From Psychrobacter sp. WY6 (lineage in GTDB: Bacteria > Pseudomonadota > Gammaproteobacteria > Pseudomonadales > Moraxellaceae): a stretch of DNA of 64,000 nucleotides. Numbering within the stretch: position 1 is the first letter of the stretch; each line of letters starts with the position of its first letter. The notes beneath the pieces are model-generated. The model saw only the letters and a list, made by a program, of their open reading frames with translations, did not search any database and was not told where the DNA came from. This document shows positions 18,579 through 29,322 of the stretch, one piece after another. The position numbers and the translations under genes were made by a program. The stretch lies in contig NZ_CP049902.1 in assembly GCF_018448495.1 (NCBI RefSeq), forward strand, positions 124,001 to 188,000, given 5' to 3'.

Positions 18579-19145
18579 TTAGATTTTACCAACAAGATCA
18601 AGACTTGGTTTTAATGTTTCTTGACCAGCTTCCCAAGCGGCAGGGCAAACTTCGCCATCGTTTTCACGAACATATTGAGCTGCTTTCACTTTACGTAGCA
18701 TGTCTTTTGCACTACGGCCAATACCACCAGCATGAATCTCAGCAACTTGAATCAAGCCGTCTGGATCAACTAGGAATGTACCGCGTTCAGCCAAACCTGC
18801 TTCTTCGATCATGACGTTAAAGCCACGAGTGATACGGCCAGTAGGATCGCCGATCATTGGGTATTGTACTTTACCGATAGCTTCTGAAGAATCATGCCAT
18901 GCTTTATGCGTGAAATGAGTATCAGTAGATACTGAGTATACTTCTACGCCCAAACCTTTAAGCTCGTCGTAATGAGCCGCCATGTCTTCAAGTTCAGTTG
19001 GGCAAACGAAGGTAAAGTCAGCTGGGTAGAATAAAAAGATTGCCCAGTTGCCTTTTACATCTTCTGAAGTGATGGTTTTGAATTCACCATTAACGTACGC
19101 ATCAGCTGAAAATTCTGGGATTTCTTGATTGATAATAGACGCCAT
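18579..19145 (-). CDS. ahpC: Alkyl hydroperoxide reductase subunit C (2-Cys peroxiredoxin)
   Basis: 188 residues, the usual length. The peroxidatic Cys is in [13 protein letters not shown] near residue 47 and the resolving Cys in GEVCPAAW near residue 166. It reduces H2O2 and organic peroxides and is recycled by AhpF. GGAG precedes the ATG at 19145. The 345-base gap to divergent oxyR at 19491 is where an OxyR-controlled promoter is expected. Confidence 0.98.
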   Translation of the reverse strand: MASIINQEIPEFSADAYVNGEFKTITSEDVKGNWAIFLFYPADFTFVCPTELEDMAAHYDELKGLGVEVYSVSTDTHFTHKAWHDSSEAIGKVQYPMIGDPTGRITRGFNVMIEEAGLAERGTFLVDPDGLIQVAEIHAGGIGRSAKDMLRKVKAAQYVRENDGEVCPAAWEAGQETLKPSLDLVGKI

Positions 19146-19490
19146 GATTGGCTCCTTTATAGTTGATTGATAGTTAAGTTAATTGAAATTTCTTGGTATG
19201 ATTGTTTCTATTAAGCCTTTACTGCTTTGGGCTACCTGACAAACTATACGCGAATTCTATCGTTAATCCAGTTAAAAGTTTTTAATGTGATGTTTTTTTT
19301 ATTAAACTTGTTAAACTATTCTCTCTAATTTTTCATCAGTGCATTATGCGTAAGCCACTATAAAGCATGCGTCAGTCACTATACAGCCGTTAGGTTACGT
19401 TAAGATGACATCGAGTTTGGATATCGAATTGGTACACCAAATGAATCAGCCTAATATATCACGTTAAAAACCCATTAATAGAGAGGTTTT

Positions 19491-20399
19491 ATGATTACTT
19501 TACGTCAACTTGAGTTTGCTTTAGCAGTGGCCAAGCACCGTCACTTCAAACGTGCAGCAGAAGACTGTAATATCTCACAATCGGCACTGAGTTTGGGGAT
19601 TGCCGAGTTAGAAAAGCAACTGGATACGCAGATTTTTGAGCGTAACAATAAGCAAGTATTGATTACCCCTATTGGTGAAGACATTTTAACGCGGGCGCAA
19701 CGAGTTTTTTCTGAAGTCAATGATTTGACCACACGCGCCCATAGCCATCAATCGCCGCTGGCGTATCCGATGACTGTCGGTATCATTCCAACGATTGCGC
19801 CTTATCTGCTGCCAAAAGTCTTACCTGCCCTGCGAGCCAATTATCCAGAATTTCGTATGACCATCGTTGAGCAACAAACGGAGCGTTTACTAGAGCAAGT
19901 GCGTTACGGTCATATTGATACGGCTATTATTGCGCTGCCTTATGCAGTCGATGGTTTGCACAGCTTTGAGTTTTGGAGCGAGGATTTCTTTGCCGTATTC
20001 CCAAAAGATGATGTGCATGCCAAGCTTGAAACCATCAACGCTGATGAGCTGGCTACCGCCAATCTTATGCTGCTCGGCGAAGGGCATTGCTTGACCGATC
20101 AAACCCTGTCTGTCTGTCATTTTGATCGTGCACAGATGAAATCAAGCTTTTCAGATGCCAGTCTAAACACCCTTATACAGATGGCACTTGCCAATATGGG
20201 GACGACATTGGTGCCAGAAATGGCGCTCGACCAGCTGCATCTGCAGAACCAAAATGCCGTCGCGATACCACTCGCTGAGAAAGGACCGCATCGTCATATT
20301 GCCTTTGTCACCCGTTTGAACTACGCCCGCGTTGATGATGTCAATTTATTGGGTAAAGTGTTTAAGCAAGCCTTTGAAGATGCTGCTAATAAAGAATAA
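19491..20399 (+). CDS. oxyR: Hydrogen-peroxide-responsive LysR regulator OxyR
   Basis: 302 residues. The N-terminal LysR helix-turn-helix (FKRAAEDCNISQSALSLGIAELE region) is followed by the effector domain. The redox pair is visible in GEGHCLTDQTLSVC at Cys200 and Cys209, the same nine-residue spacing as Cys199/Cys208 of E. coli OxyR. On oxidation these form a disulfide and activate peroxide-defence genes. GAGAGG precedes the ATG. It is divergent from ahpC, its probable target. A broken HD-domain gene follows 45 bases downstream. Confidence 0.96.
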   Translation: MITLRQLEFALAVAKHRHFKRAAEDCNISQSALSLGIAELEKQLDTQIFERNNKQVLITPIGEDILTRAQRVFSEVNDLTTRAHSHQSPLAYPMTVGIIPTIAPYLLPKVLPALRANYPEFRMTIVEQQTERLLEQVRYGHIDTAIIALPYAVDGLHSFEFWSEDFFAVFPKDDVHAKLETINADELATANLMLLGEGHCLTDQTLSVCHFDRAQMKSSFSDASLNTLIQMALANMGTTLVPEMALDQLHLQNQNAVAIPLAEKGPHRHIAFVTRLNYARVDDVNLLGKVFKQAFEDAANKE

Positions 20400-20444
20400 T
20401 CCGTTGATTGTAAATTGCCAACAGTCATCAAGCGAAGGTTAACG

Positions 20445-21120
20445 ATGGACGGTTTGTCAAAAATAGATACGGCGCTTGAAGAGATTTTCACGCGCCATTT
20501 ATCCGCTATAAGTAGCTATATTACGCCAGAAAACGCAAGCATACTTTGGCAAGATATCGCCATGCGTTATAACGAGCCACAGCGTGCTTATCATAGCTTG
20601 CAGCATATTCAGCAGTTGTTTGGACAGTTCGATCAGGTTAAGAATAACTTGCATGAGCCGCATATCATTGCGTTAGCACTGTTGTATGATGATATATGAA
20701 CCGACGCGTTCAGATAACGAGCTAAAGTGCAGAATATGCAGTAGAGTCATTAACTGGTTATTTAAGTGGGAGCAATGCCAACATATCTATACGCTGATTA
20801 TGATGACGGCTAGTCATCAAATTGACAAATGGTCAAACAAAGTTAAAGAGAGAGAAGAATACAGCGATGCCGCTTATTTACTAGATATGGACTTAAGTAT
20901 TTTAGGGTCATCTTGGTCGGTGTATGAACACTATTCTCACGCTGTACGCCAAGAGTATGCGCATGTCTCAGATGACGATTATCGCGTCGGACGCATGGCA
21001 GTGTTAAAAGAATTACTGGCACATCCAACGCTTTATCTGACAGATTATTACTATGAACGTTTAGAGAAGCAGGCTAGAAAAAATATTGAGCACGAAATTA
21101 CGCTTTTACACGCATCTTAA
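20445..21120 (+). pseudogene. HD-domain phosphohydrolase-like gene, multiply frameshifted
   Basis: The N-terminus (WQDIAMRYNEPQRAYHSLQHI) and the restored IYEPTRSDNEL segment match a small predicted HD-superfamily hydrolase of ~210 residues. The frame breaks near 20694, again near 20727 (SAEYAVESLTGYL is in another frame) and near 20787, where MMTASHQID resumes. The expected HD motif YHD reads YDD (codon 20688-20690 GAT instead of CAT), a change in a metal ligand. Three indels plus this substitution make real decay more plausible than for its neighbours, but base-call error cannot be excluded. ATG 20445 has AAGG upstream. Confidence 0.7.
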
Positions 21121-21704
21121 TAAACAGCTCACTGCCCTGCCGTGCAGGATGTGAATTATAGCTTGGCTCCATGATTTCAATATCAAAACGCTGCTCAAAA
21201 CGCCGCTGATATTCAGCTATTGTACCGCCGAACGGTGGCTCTTCTCGTCCAAAGTCTTTATCAAAGAGCAAACCAATCAGCTTACCATTCGGTTTCAGTA
21301 ACGCTGCCATCTGCTGCACATACTCATCACGGCGTGATGGATTTATCGCACAAAAAAAACGTCTGCTCAAGCACCCAATCAAACTGATACTGCTCAGGCG
21401 ATAACTCAAAAAAGTCGGCACAGATTAAATGCTCAACTGGAAAGTTAGGATAACGCTCAGCAAATGCTGCAATCGGCGCGGAGGCAAAATCTACCAAGGT
21501 GACATTGGTAAACCCTTGCTCATGTAGATAACCTACCTCGTAAGCATTGCCCGCACCCGGCACCAGAATCGCTTGCTCTTTGGCAGATTCGGGCAGTTGG
21601 TCAATATAGGCTTTGAGCGGTGGCGATACCTGTCCCATATCCCAACCGATACTGTCTTGCTCATAACGCTGCTGCCAAAATTCCGCTTGATTGACGTTTT
21701 CCAT
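21098..21704 (-). CDS. Thiopurine S-methyltransferase-like SAM methyltransferase, frameshifted
   Basis: The TPMT-family pattern is clear: FWQQRYEQDSIGWDMG at the N-terminus, the SAM-binding VPGAGNAYEVGYL near residue 48, and DWVLEQTFFCAINP after repair. The frame break is an A8 run on the plus strand (21352-21359); removing one base joins the two halves into about 202 residues with the typical LLFDKDFGREEPPFGG. Members methylate thiol or selenium/tellurium compounds; the substrate here is unknown. GGGA precedes the ATG at 21704. Its end overlaps the convergent HD gene by about 20 bases. Confidence 0.87.
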
Positions 21705-21858
21705 ATGACATCCCTGTAGACAAACTTATTATTTAAACGACACGATTTATATCGTTATGTCTTATCATATCAGGCTTATTAGAGCGTGTCTCATTTTAAA
21801 GATGGTTATGAAAATGAGGACATGCCTTACGATTATGGATATTATTTAAATGAATCGT

Positions 21859-22525
21859 TTAATCTAATTTTCCCGTCTTCCCTGCCAGCATATCGTGCCA
21901 ATGCTGATAATCAGGCATTGCAGTTGCCACCATTTGCCAAAAGGCACGGCTATGATTGGCATGGTGCAAATGACACAGCTCATGGACGATGACGTATTCG
22001 GTGCACGCAATAGGATAAGCAGGCAGATACACAGACAACCAAATTCGGCGCGCACGCGTGTTACAACTGCCCCAGCGCGTATGCATTTTTTTTAGGCGTA
22101 TCTCATTGGCTGTCGCACCGACAATCGGTTGCCACTTTGCAAATAATGCAGGTATCGCTTCAGAAAGATGTTGCCGATAATAGGCAAGTTTTTCATCATG
22201 GTTTAAAGTGAACGGTTGCTCTTTACCCCACAATAGCAAAGTACTATCAGCAGTTAAAGCTTGCGCTAAAGGAAGTTGTTCGTTTATACTGCTCTAATAC
22301 TTGTGGGTGGTTTGCTATCGCCCATGACACGCGCTTCATCACAGCCTGCGCAGCTTGGGCTGGGCTAATAAATAGTGGTACAGATACTAGTAACTGATGT
22401 GGCTTTAAGCGGAAATTGATATTTTTAACCCGCTTTTTGCTGATATGTAGCTCAATACCTGCTTGCGCCAAACAATGTTTAGCGCTGTCTAATAAAAACG
22501 AATGATTTGCTGGCGGTACATTCAT
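21859..22525 (-). CDS. YgjP-like zinc metallopeptidase (DUF45), frameshifted
   Basis: The N-terminal part (LHISKKRVKNINFRLKPHQLLVSVP) and the C-terminal catalytic part (RWGSCNTRARRIWLS, VIVHELCHL.HANHS) form one DUF45/YgjP protein. The break near 22280 is one base; the alternative frame reads QLPLAQALTADSTLLLWGK and rejoins. Repaired length is about 222 residues. The zinc motif HELCH is intact. The family resembles SprT/M48 proteases, and its role is poorly known. The ATG at 22525 is 2 bases past the DUF1513 stop, so it is probably translated with the iron operon above it. Confidence 0.85.
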
Positions 22526-22527
22526 GC

Positions 22528-24069
22528 TCAGAGCGCTTGCAAGTGATTATCAAACGACATCATATGATATTTACTGTTGATAAAAATACGCTCACCTTGA
22601 TCTATAGTAGCAAGTTCAGCAGCTGCCAAGCTATTAACAGTTAAAGCCGCTAACTGACCTTGACCATCACTAACGATAAAACCTGATTGCTCATTATTAT
22701 CTTCTGCTTTTTCAGTATTATTATTAGACAATACTGCTGCACCTGCACAATCTGGCAGGCTAACATCATCAATCAATGTACGAGTATTTAAATCGTAAAT
22801 CGCTGCACAACCGCCAATTGGTGTTGTCACGCAGAGTAGGTTACGCGCACTATCGACCGCTACACTGGCGATATACTGATGAAAGCGCTGCCATTGATCA
22901 TTGGGCATAATAAGCGCTTTAAAATCAGTATCACCGCGCTTATGGGTCAATAATAACGGTACATTAATATGCTTTTCGCCTTGGAATTGAATGCCTATCA
23001 TCACCGTCCCATCGTCATGCATGGCTAGGTGACGCACGCTCATTTGATTGTGCTCAGGCATAATCTGCTCAAGTAAAGCGCCAGTATGACGATTAACGTA
23101 AACCAATGAAGGACGCATGCTGTCTAAATTGAGCTCTTCACGCGACGCTTGCTCGGTTTTGATACCGCCGTTAGCGATGACTAATGTCTCGCTATCAGGA
23201 TGCATAATCAGCTCATGCGGACCGATACCATGCGAGTCATACTCTGCTATTTTTTTATAATTATCGTAAGCATCGTAGATACCGATTTTACCATCCAAAC
23301 TTATGGTGTCATTCTCGGTCACATACAGCAATTCACCGTCTAGGCTATAACAAGCGTGTCCGTAAAAATGACGGTTGTTTGCAGCGTTAATGGCGAATTT
23401 TACTTGTCCTGTCGCATTATCAAGCACCCAGAATTTTTCGCTCGGACGGCGCCCCATCACCACGACGTCACGACTGCTATGATTCTTCATCGTACTATCT
23501 TGATCACTAAGCACAGGCTGAACGACAATATCATGGACACGTTCAGGCATGGTCGTTTGCCAAACGATTTGTCGATCAGCATCAATACCGACCACACCAA
23601 AATCATTGTCAGCACGCTGATCATCATTTGCTAAGGCGCTATTTTTTGGCATAGACGCCACGCCGCTAACCCAACAAATGGGTCGCGTCAATACGGTGGT
23701 GGTATGTGCCGCGCTAAAGTCAGCGACACTATGATGGTTGGTATTATTCTTATCATCTAGCGATAAATGATAAGCGTGTTGCCATGCAGTAGCGGCTTGC
23801 TGACAAGCGTAACTAAACCGTGCTAGCTGGGGTGTTGGTGTAGAGGTTAACGACTGCAACTGCGAACGTATGCCTACGACATAATCCTGCAAGCGGGCAT
23901 CAGCCTGACGCTGCTTGCGATAACGATGATGAATACCGACAAGCGCTACGGTACCCATTATAGTAGAAAGCATCGTCAATGCTGATGTTGCCAACAGCTC
24001 ATTATTAGACTTCTTATCTTCTGGCTGCGGCTGTGATTTTTTTGCTGTCTTAGTATCGATAGAGTGCAT
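22528..24069 (-). CDS. DUF1513 beta-propeller-like protein of the imelysin operon
   Basis: 513 residues. A hydrophobic segment near residues 28-47 (LLATSALTMLSTIMGTVALVG) anchors or exports it. The rest is a repeat-rich DUF1513 domain with blade-like stretches (RVHDIVVQPVL, RHFYGHACYSLDGELLYVTEND, GPHELIMHPDSETLVIANGG, VRHLAMHDDGTVMIG). DUF1513 proteins are typically encoded beside imelysin-like and di-heme proteins in Fur-controlled iron loci. The ATG lies 3 bases after the preceding imelysin stop, showing tight coupling. The exact role is unknown. Confidence 0.85.
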   Translation of the reverse strand: MHSIDTKTAKKSQPQPEDKKSNNELLATSALTMLSTIMGTVALVGIHHRYRKQRQADARLQDYVVGIRSQLQSLTSTPTPQLARFSYACQQAATAWQHAYHLSLDDKNNTNHHSVADFSAAHTTTVLTRPICWVSGVASMPKNSALANDDQRADNDFGVVGIDADRQIVWQTTMPERVHDIVVQPVLSDQDSTMKNHSSRDVVVMGRRPSEKFWVLDNATGQVKFAINAANNRHFYGHACYSLDGELLYVTENDTISLDGKIGIYDAYDNYKKIAEYDSHGIGPHELIMHPDSETLVIANGGIKTEQASREELNLDSMRPSLVYVNRHTGALLEQIMPEHNQMSVRHLAMHDDGTVMIGIQFQGEKHINVPLLLTHKRGDTDFKALIMPNDQWQRFHQYIASVAVDSARNLLCVTTPIGGCAAIYDLNTRTLIDDVSLPDCAGAAVLSNNNTEKAEDNNEQSGFIVSDGQGQLAALTVNSLAAAELATIDQGERIFINSKYHMMSFDNHLQAL

Positions 24070-24072
24070 TTT

Positions 24073-25223
24073 TTAATCGCCATCAGTACTGTTAAAGCCC
24101 ACACGGATACCCAGCGTCGGAATCAATTGGCGCTTAATAATACGTGTAATAGTCGTGAGGTGATCAAACAGCTCTTGTTGAGTGGCTTTATCGGCGGTCC
24201 CTAAGTCTTCTGGCATTTGCGCTAATAATGTAGTGGCATCAGCAAGCGCGGTCGATAAGTTATCCGCGACTTCATTTTCATTATTGCTGCCCAAAATAGC
24301 GGTCAAAACGGGATCCGTCAGTACTTCATTCAATGTCGCCAATTTAGCATTGATAATGGCACGGCTTTGCTCTGCGGTAGCGGCTGGCAAATGACCTTTT
24401 ACCTTTCCTGTTAAGCCTAACGGTTGATCGATGGCATTAGACTTCATGGTCTCAACCAACGAGAGTAAAGAATTAAACCATTGATTCAATCCTTGATCGC
24501 TGTCAGCCGTTTTATCAATAGCTAATAGATTAGTGGCATTTTGCTGCCAGTTTTTCTCAATATCTTTTAGGCGCGTGCTCAAAGCACTGCTTGCACTAAT
24601 CACATAAGCACATTGAGCAGCATCCAGACTGTCATTGGCATATAACGCTTCTTCTAGTCCTGGCACCCCTTGCACGATGGCGCTCTCGTTAGCCAATTGC
24701 TCGGCGGTGAGCTTAGGATTGGCAGCGATTAGCGATCGGCAACGCCACTGTGTACCAGACCGCGCTCATCAGGATAGTAATTGATATATAAATTACTCAT
24801 GCTGGCGGTCGCTGGGCCAAAGTTAATCATCTCAGCGCCTGCCCATGCTTGTGCGAGCACTAGCCATTGATCGCGCAGTGCTTGCAGCTCATCACCGCTG
24901 ACTGGTGCTTGCTGACAATGCTTTTGTGCCAAATCATGCAATAAATCACTCTGTTTTGCGGCATCCGCATAGGCTGGAATGACAATGTCATTTGCCACAT
25001 GGGTCAAATAGGTCTTTTCAGTCTCAGCACTAATATCAACAGCGGTAATTTTATCTCCACTACTATCTTTTTCTGCTGCGCTGGTAGATGCCGCACTGTC
25101 TTGCGCAACTTTTTGGCTATCTACTTCTGGCGATTTATTGTCATCAGCCGGTTTAACACAGCTGATCAGCAAGCCTGCGCTTAAGGCCGATAAGGCCATC
25201 GCTAAAGCATGGTTTATTTTCAT
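24073..25223 (-). CDS. Imelysin-family lipoprotein, frameshifted
   Basis: It starts with a lipoprotein signal (LLISC lipobox near residue 22). The imelysin-type helical domain follows: YLTHVANDIVIPAYADAAKQ, then WLVLAQAWAGAEMINFGPA. One base is missing near 24735; restoring it joins GVADR to LIAANPKLTAEQLANE and QGVPGLEEALY, giving about 382 residues. Imelysin-like (EfeO/IrpA-related) proteins are envelope proteins of iron uptake. It lies between the di-heme oxidoreductase and DUF1513 genes on the same strand. Confidence 0.85.
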
Positions 25224-25381
25224 AAATTTCTCAATATTATTATCAATAATGGTTTAAATTCTACTCTTTACAAGCTCTAGTCTCTAGTCTCTAGTGTTTG
25301 ATTGGGCGGATAACCTTATCAACACTTACTTATTTTCTCAGTTATTACTCAGTCATTTAGCATAGGTAAATGACATTATCT

Positions 25382-27061
25382 CTATAATGACTGTAAGAAC
25401 GCATTCAATTCAGAACGACCTTGTTTGTCGAGTTTGAGTACTTTTTGCTGTTGCTTTTGGGCTTCACCGCCGTGCCATAGCACCGCTTCCATCAACGTAC
25501 GGGCGCGACCATCATGCAAAAATGTCGCTTGTGGATCGACCGTTTGTGCCAGACCAATGCCCCATAAAGCAGGCGTACGCCATTCATAAGAATTGGCTAA
25601 AAACTCGACTTGGATATTTTTTGCGGGCAATTTCCCAGCAATCGTGCGATCGGCAAGATCATTACCCATATCATGTAATAGCAAATCCGTATAAGGATAA
25701 ATCACTTGTCCATGCTGCTCAAGATGGTCATCGTCGGTTTTTGGCAACTGATATCTTGGCGTATGGCAACTTTGACAACCCATATCATAAAAGCGTTTTT
25801 TACCTGCTAATACTAGCGTATCGTCAGCATCACGCCGATGCGGTACTGCCAAATTGCGCGTATAAAACTCCACAAACTTAGCCACTTCATCGTTGACTTC
25901 GACGGGCGGCTTACCATTGCCTTGCTCATCAGCCCCAGTCGTCGCATTCATACAAGCCGTCTGTGTCGGCATACAGGATTCATGAGGACGTATATTTGAG
26001 GTCAAGCCCATGTCTTCATTAAAAGCACTTTGGTTTTGAGTAATCAGCTTGGTTTGCCCTGCTTTCCAGCCAAAGCGTCCAAGAGCATGCTTGCCAGTCT
26101 GTGGATCCATGACCCAATTGAACTTGCCACTGATATCGCCATTCGTACTGTTTTTATTATCAACCGCTTGTTTTTTAATCGCTTCATCCGGTATTTGCTC
26201 AAGTAATCCAAGCCCAATCATCGGTAAAGCCACTCGCGGCGACACCATCAAATCATCATCAAATGCCCCATAACCCGGTTTGGTTAAATTAAAGGTGGGC
26301 GCACGCAATGTTTCGATATGACCATCTGCAAAAGTAACGGGCTTGTCTGTCCATTGCACCGCGATTCTGGCTTCAGCAGGCACACCTTGGATACCTCGAT
26401 CTTGTAACTGACCACCATACATAGGGTGAACGACTTTTTCGATAAGTGAGTTTTGCAGTTGCTGACGCTGCTCATCGGTGGTCGCTGGCATCGCAAGGCG
26501 AATAAGCAAACTATCGGCATCGTCATCACTGGTCATAGGTGCATGACCGCGACCGTCCTTGACATGGCACGACTGACAGGCAGCAACATTGAACAATGCG
26601 CCCAAACCATCGCGGCTGTCGGTACTGGCAGGGGCAATCACCCACGGTTGCCGAAAGAATGCATTACCAATAAAAAAATGCCCTTTTCGTGATGCCGTCA
26701 AGTTTGATGAAGGTTTAGAGTAACTCTCAGCGCTGCTAATACTGATTCCTGTATCACCACCTTGCTTGACCTCTTGCGGATCAAAGCTTGCCAATTGCTG
26801 CATTGATAAGCCAGCGAGCGTTTCGATGGTTTGGAGGCGTTCAGGTGTTAGCGTTGGGTTGTCACCATTATTAATGGCAGATTTTTCGTTTTCAGAAATA
26901 TCATCAGACACACTGTCCGTCGGCTGACAAGCACTAAGGGATAGCACACACAGAATACCAAGCGTTGGCTTTAACAGGGTGGTTTTGCTGACAAAAGACG
27001 CATAAAAAGAGGTAGGGGTTTTGGCTTTAAAGATATTTGTGGCGTTCATCGTGGTGTTCAT
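25382..27061 (-). CDS. Di-heme c-type oxidoreductase of the imelysin operon
   Basis: 559 residues. A lipoprotein signal ends in LSAC near residue 45. Two heme c sites are seen: CQSCH in AACQSCHVKDGRGHAP (near 163) and CQSCH in GCQSCHTPRYQLP (near 427). The family is the putative thiol oxidoreductase / di-heme peroxidase-like group found with imelysins and DUF1513 in iron-uptake loci. The C-terminal LWGIGLAQTVDPQATFLHDGRARTL is typical of the family. It likely acts in the periplasm or on the outer membrane in iron redox handling (inference). It depends on cytochrome c maturation; ccm genes are at the right end of the window. Confidence 0.9.
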   Translation of the reverse strand: MNTTMNATNIFKAKTPTSFYASFVSKTTLLKPTLGILCVLSLSACQPTDSVSDDISENEKSAINNGDNPTLTPERLQTIETLAGLSMQQLASFDPQEVKQGGDTGISISSAESYSKPSSNLTASRKGHFFIGNAFFRQPWVIAPASTDSRDGLGALFNVAACQSCHVKDGRGHAPMTSDDDADSLLIRLAMPATTDEQRQQLQNSLIEKVVHPMYGGQLQDRGIQGVPAEARIAVQWTDKPVTFADGHIETLRAPTFNLTKPGYGAFDDDLMVSPRVALPMIGLGLLEQIPDEAIKKQAVDNKNSTNGDISGKFNWVMDPQTGKHALGRFGWKAGQTKLITQNQSAFNEDMGLTSNIRPHESCMPTQTACMNATTGADEQGNGKPPVEVNDEVAKFVEFYTRNLAVPHRRDADDTLVLAGKKRFYDMGCQSCHTPRYQLPKTDDDHLEQHGQVIYPYTDLLLHDMGNDLADRTIAGKLPAKNIQVEFLANSYEWRTPALWGIGLAQTVDPQATFLHDGRARTLMEAVLWHGGEAQKQQQKVLKLDKQGRSELNAFLQSL

Positions 27062-27295
27062 AAAGAGTACCTTAGTTCTAATCTAGAACCATTAAAATCG
27101 CATGCTATAAAGTGTTTCACTTCTAGTCGTCGATAAGGTACAGCAATGTAATGACGTACTGACCTATCAGGCTATTTTAATATGGTAAAAAAAACACGCC
27201 GCCAACGGTAGTCGACAACGTGTGTATTATACCTAAATTATTTTTCCATGAAAATAATTCTCATTAGCTTATAACGACTTGTCAGGCATTATCGA

Positions 27296-27351
27296 TCAAT
27301 GCTATGTCGGTCAATACTATGTCAATCACTGCTATGTCAATCACTGCTATG
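27296..27351. repeat. 15-bp tandem direct repeats (about 3.7 units)
   Basis: Units read TCAATGCTATGTCGG, TCAATACTATGTCAA, TCACTGCTATGTCAA and a partial TCACTGCTATG. They lie in the gap between the imelysin stop and the di-heme gene, within the presumed operon. Confidence 0.85.
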
Positions 27352-27382
27352 CTTGCTGTTAAGCCAGTAAATTCGTGATCGG

Positions 27383-28841
27383 TTAAAACTGCGAACCTGC
27401 GTCAGCATCTAAATTGTCAATACCGACCGCTTTTGCCGCATTTTCGATACCAGCTGTCAGCTCTTGTAAGCTAGTGATACTATTTTCAATCCAGCTACGA
27501 CGGGTATTTTGCTCTTCAGCTGAAATACCTTGTTTGCTTACTTGACCAGCGGTGGCAATCATTTGATCAACTTTGATGCCTTCTTTTTCACCTTTTTCAA
27601 CAATCACATTAAAGGCGGCTTCTACCTTGGCAAAGTCAGTCGCCAATTTATCAGCCGCTTCTTTGTTGTTCGTATCGACTAGATAGTTTTTAACACCATA
27701 ACCACCAACGCTCTTACCAGCGACTGTCTTATAGTTGCCGTTAAAGACATTTTGAATACCACGGGCATTATTGGCATAGCTTAGATGGGTCAAATCACTG
27801 AAGCATTCGTGCTCATCTTCGGTAGAGCCCGTTACAAACGCAACCTGTATACGCTCAGAAGCAAGCTCACCCAATGCTAGGCTGCCCATCTGATACATGA
27901 TCTGGCGTAGACCATTATCGTATTTGCGAGCCATCAGGTCGCTACGTAAGGTATTCTCACTCTCAGGCTGCCACTCGGCTTCCATTGCAGTCAAATCATC
28001 AACCAGTAATTGAGTCGCTGCTTTTAAGAACGCGCCACGACGCTCACATATACCAGCATCTGCATTGACCGTCTCACCGCTGGTACATTGACCTGCTTCA
28101 GTTACATAATCAGTCACTGGACGATTGCCTGCACCCTCGCCAACGCCGTTGGTATCTTGTCCCCACAGCATAAACTCAATCGCATGGTAGCCGGTCGTCA
28201 CATTGGCTTCACTGCCACCTATCTCATTCATTTCTGCTAATAGCTCAGGAGTGATAGTACTGGTATCTTGTTTGATACTACCGACCGTAATGCTATCGCT
28301 ATTGATGATTGTCTTGGCTATTGTATTCACCTTCATAGCCATCACTAACGTAATCAATCAGCGCCTCATCAAGTGGCCAAGCATTTACCTGCCCTTCCCA
28401 ACCATCGATACTACCGAGTGCTCGTTTGTCATTGGCTGTCACAAAGCCTTCATCAAAACGGAAAATCTCAGTTTGCGAATACGGCTGGCGCGCGGCTTTA
28501 TACGCCGCTTTTGCCGCATCAAGGTTTGCTTGGGTTGGTGTTGTCACATATGTCTCTACTGCCGTTTGCAGGGCTTTAGCAGTATCTAGCGAATCTTTAT
28601 ACGCCGCATGCGCCATGTTGGCATAGCTGATCATAAGTCTATCGGTATAAGCTTGATCAACCGCTGATAGTTTCGTCGTATCTGCAGCGGTTGTGTCTTG
28701 CACTGCTGTTTGCGTATTGGCGGTAGAGTCCGTGTCTTCCTTGGCTTGCTTGGTACAACCCGACACCATTAACAACCCTGCAAGCGCAGCAGCTAAAGTA
28801 GTTGGTAAAATCTTACGGCTCGTTACTGTGGTAATCGTCAT
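27383..28841 (-). CDS. Imelysin-family iron-regulated lipoprotein (IrpA-like), frameshifted
   Basis: From ATG 28841 (GAGGAT upstream) a lipoprotein signal ends in VSGC. The imelysin domain includes YANMAHAAYKDSL, the RFDEGFVTAND...SIDGWEGQVNAWPLDEALIDYV segment and the family GxHxxE motif in TGYHAIEFMLWGQD. One indel near 28315 separates EYNSQD from INSDSITVGSI; repaired length is about 485 residues, normal for IrpA-type proteins. It is the first gene of the minus-strand iron operon. A perfect Fur-box palindrome lies about 260 bases upstream of its start. Confidence 0.88.
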
Positions 28842-29098
28842 ACATATCCTCAAAAAGTATCGCAAAAGAAAAATGGGCTTTGAATAAAGAGCATTAGGGC
28901 ATATCCTCATTTTAAATAATGCTGATAAAAATGACAGTCAAATGAGAAAACAGCGCCCATAATATCAAGATATTGACCAGAAATTTGACAATATTAGACA
29001 AAATTTAGCTATTTTTAGTCCATCTATAAGGCCATCAAATGAACTGACAACCTACCCTAGTATCGCCACAATAACAAAGCTTTATAAATTATAGTGTT

Positions 29099-29117
29099 AT
29101 TGATAATCATTATCAAT
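29099..29117. promoter_or_regulatory. Fur box
   Basis: ATTGATAATCATTATCAAT is a perfect 19-bp palindrome sharing the GATAAT/ATTATC core of the Fur consensus. It lies between the OmpA-like gene and the imelysin gene, both on the minus strand, and most plausibly controls the imelysin operon. Confidence 0.8.
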
Positions 29118-29258
29118 ATTTAATTAATATTAATATAACCATTTAGCTAACGATTGTTTTACAAATAAAAGCATCAAAAATATTTTAATATTGATTTAAA
29201 ACTAACGGAATCCTGATACCTAAAATCATTTTGAATTTAAAATCTAAATATCAGGCAT

Positions 29259-29288
29259 AAAAAAGGCCAGTTTATCACTGACCTTTTT
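29259..29288 (-). terminator. Terminator of the OmpA-like gene
   Basis: On the minus strand GGTCAG and CTGGCC (one G-T pair) form the stem, flanked by A5 and T5-6 runs, about 35 bases after the stop. Confidence 0.7.
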
Positions 29289-29322
29289 CAACACTATAGT
29301 GACAGCTAGACCATCGTATGAA

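Noticed and set aside
21786..21992. 68-codon plus-strand ORF near the YgjP-like gene
   Set aside because: Its second half is antisense to the metalloprotease coding region and it has no supporting signal.
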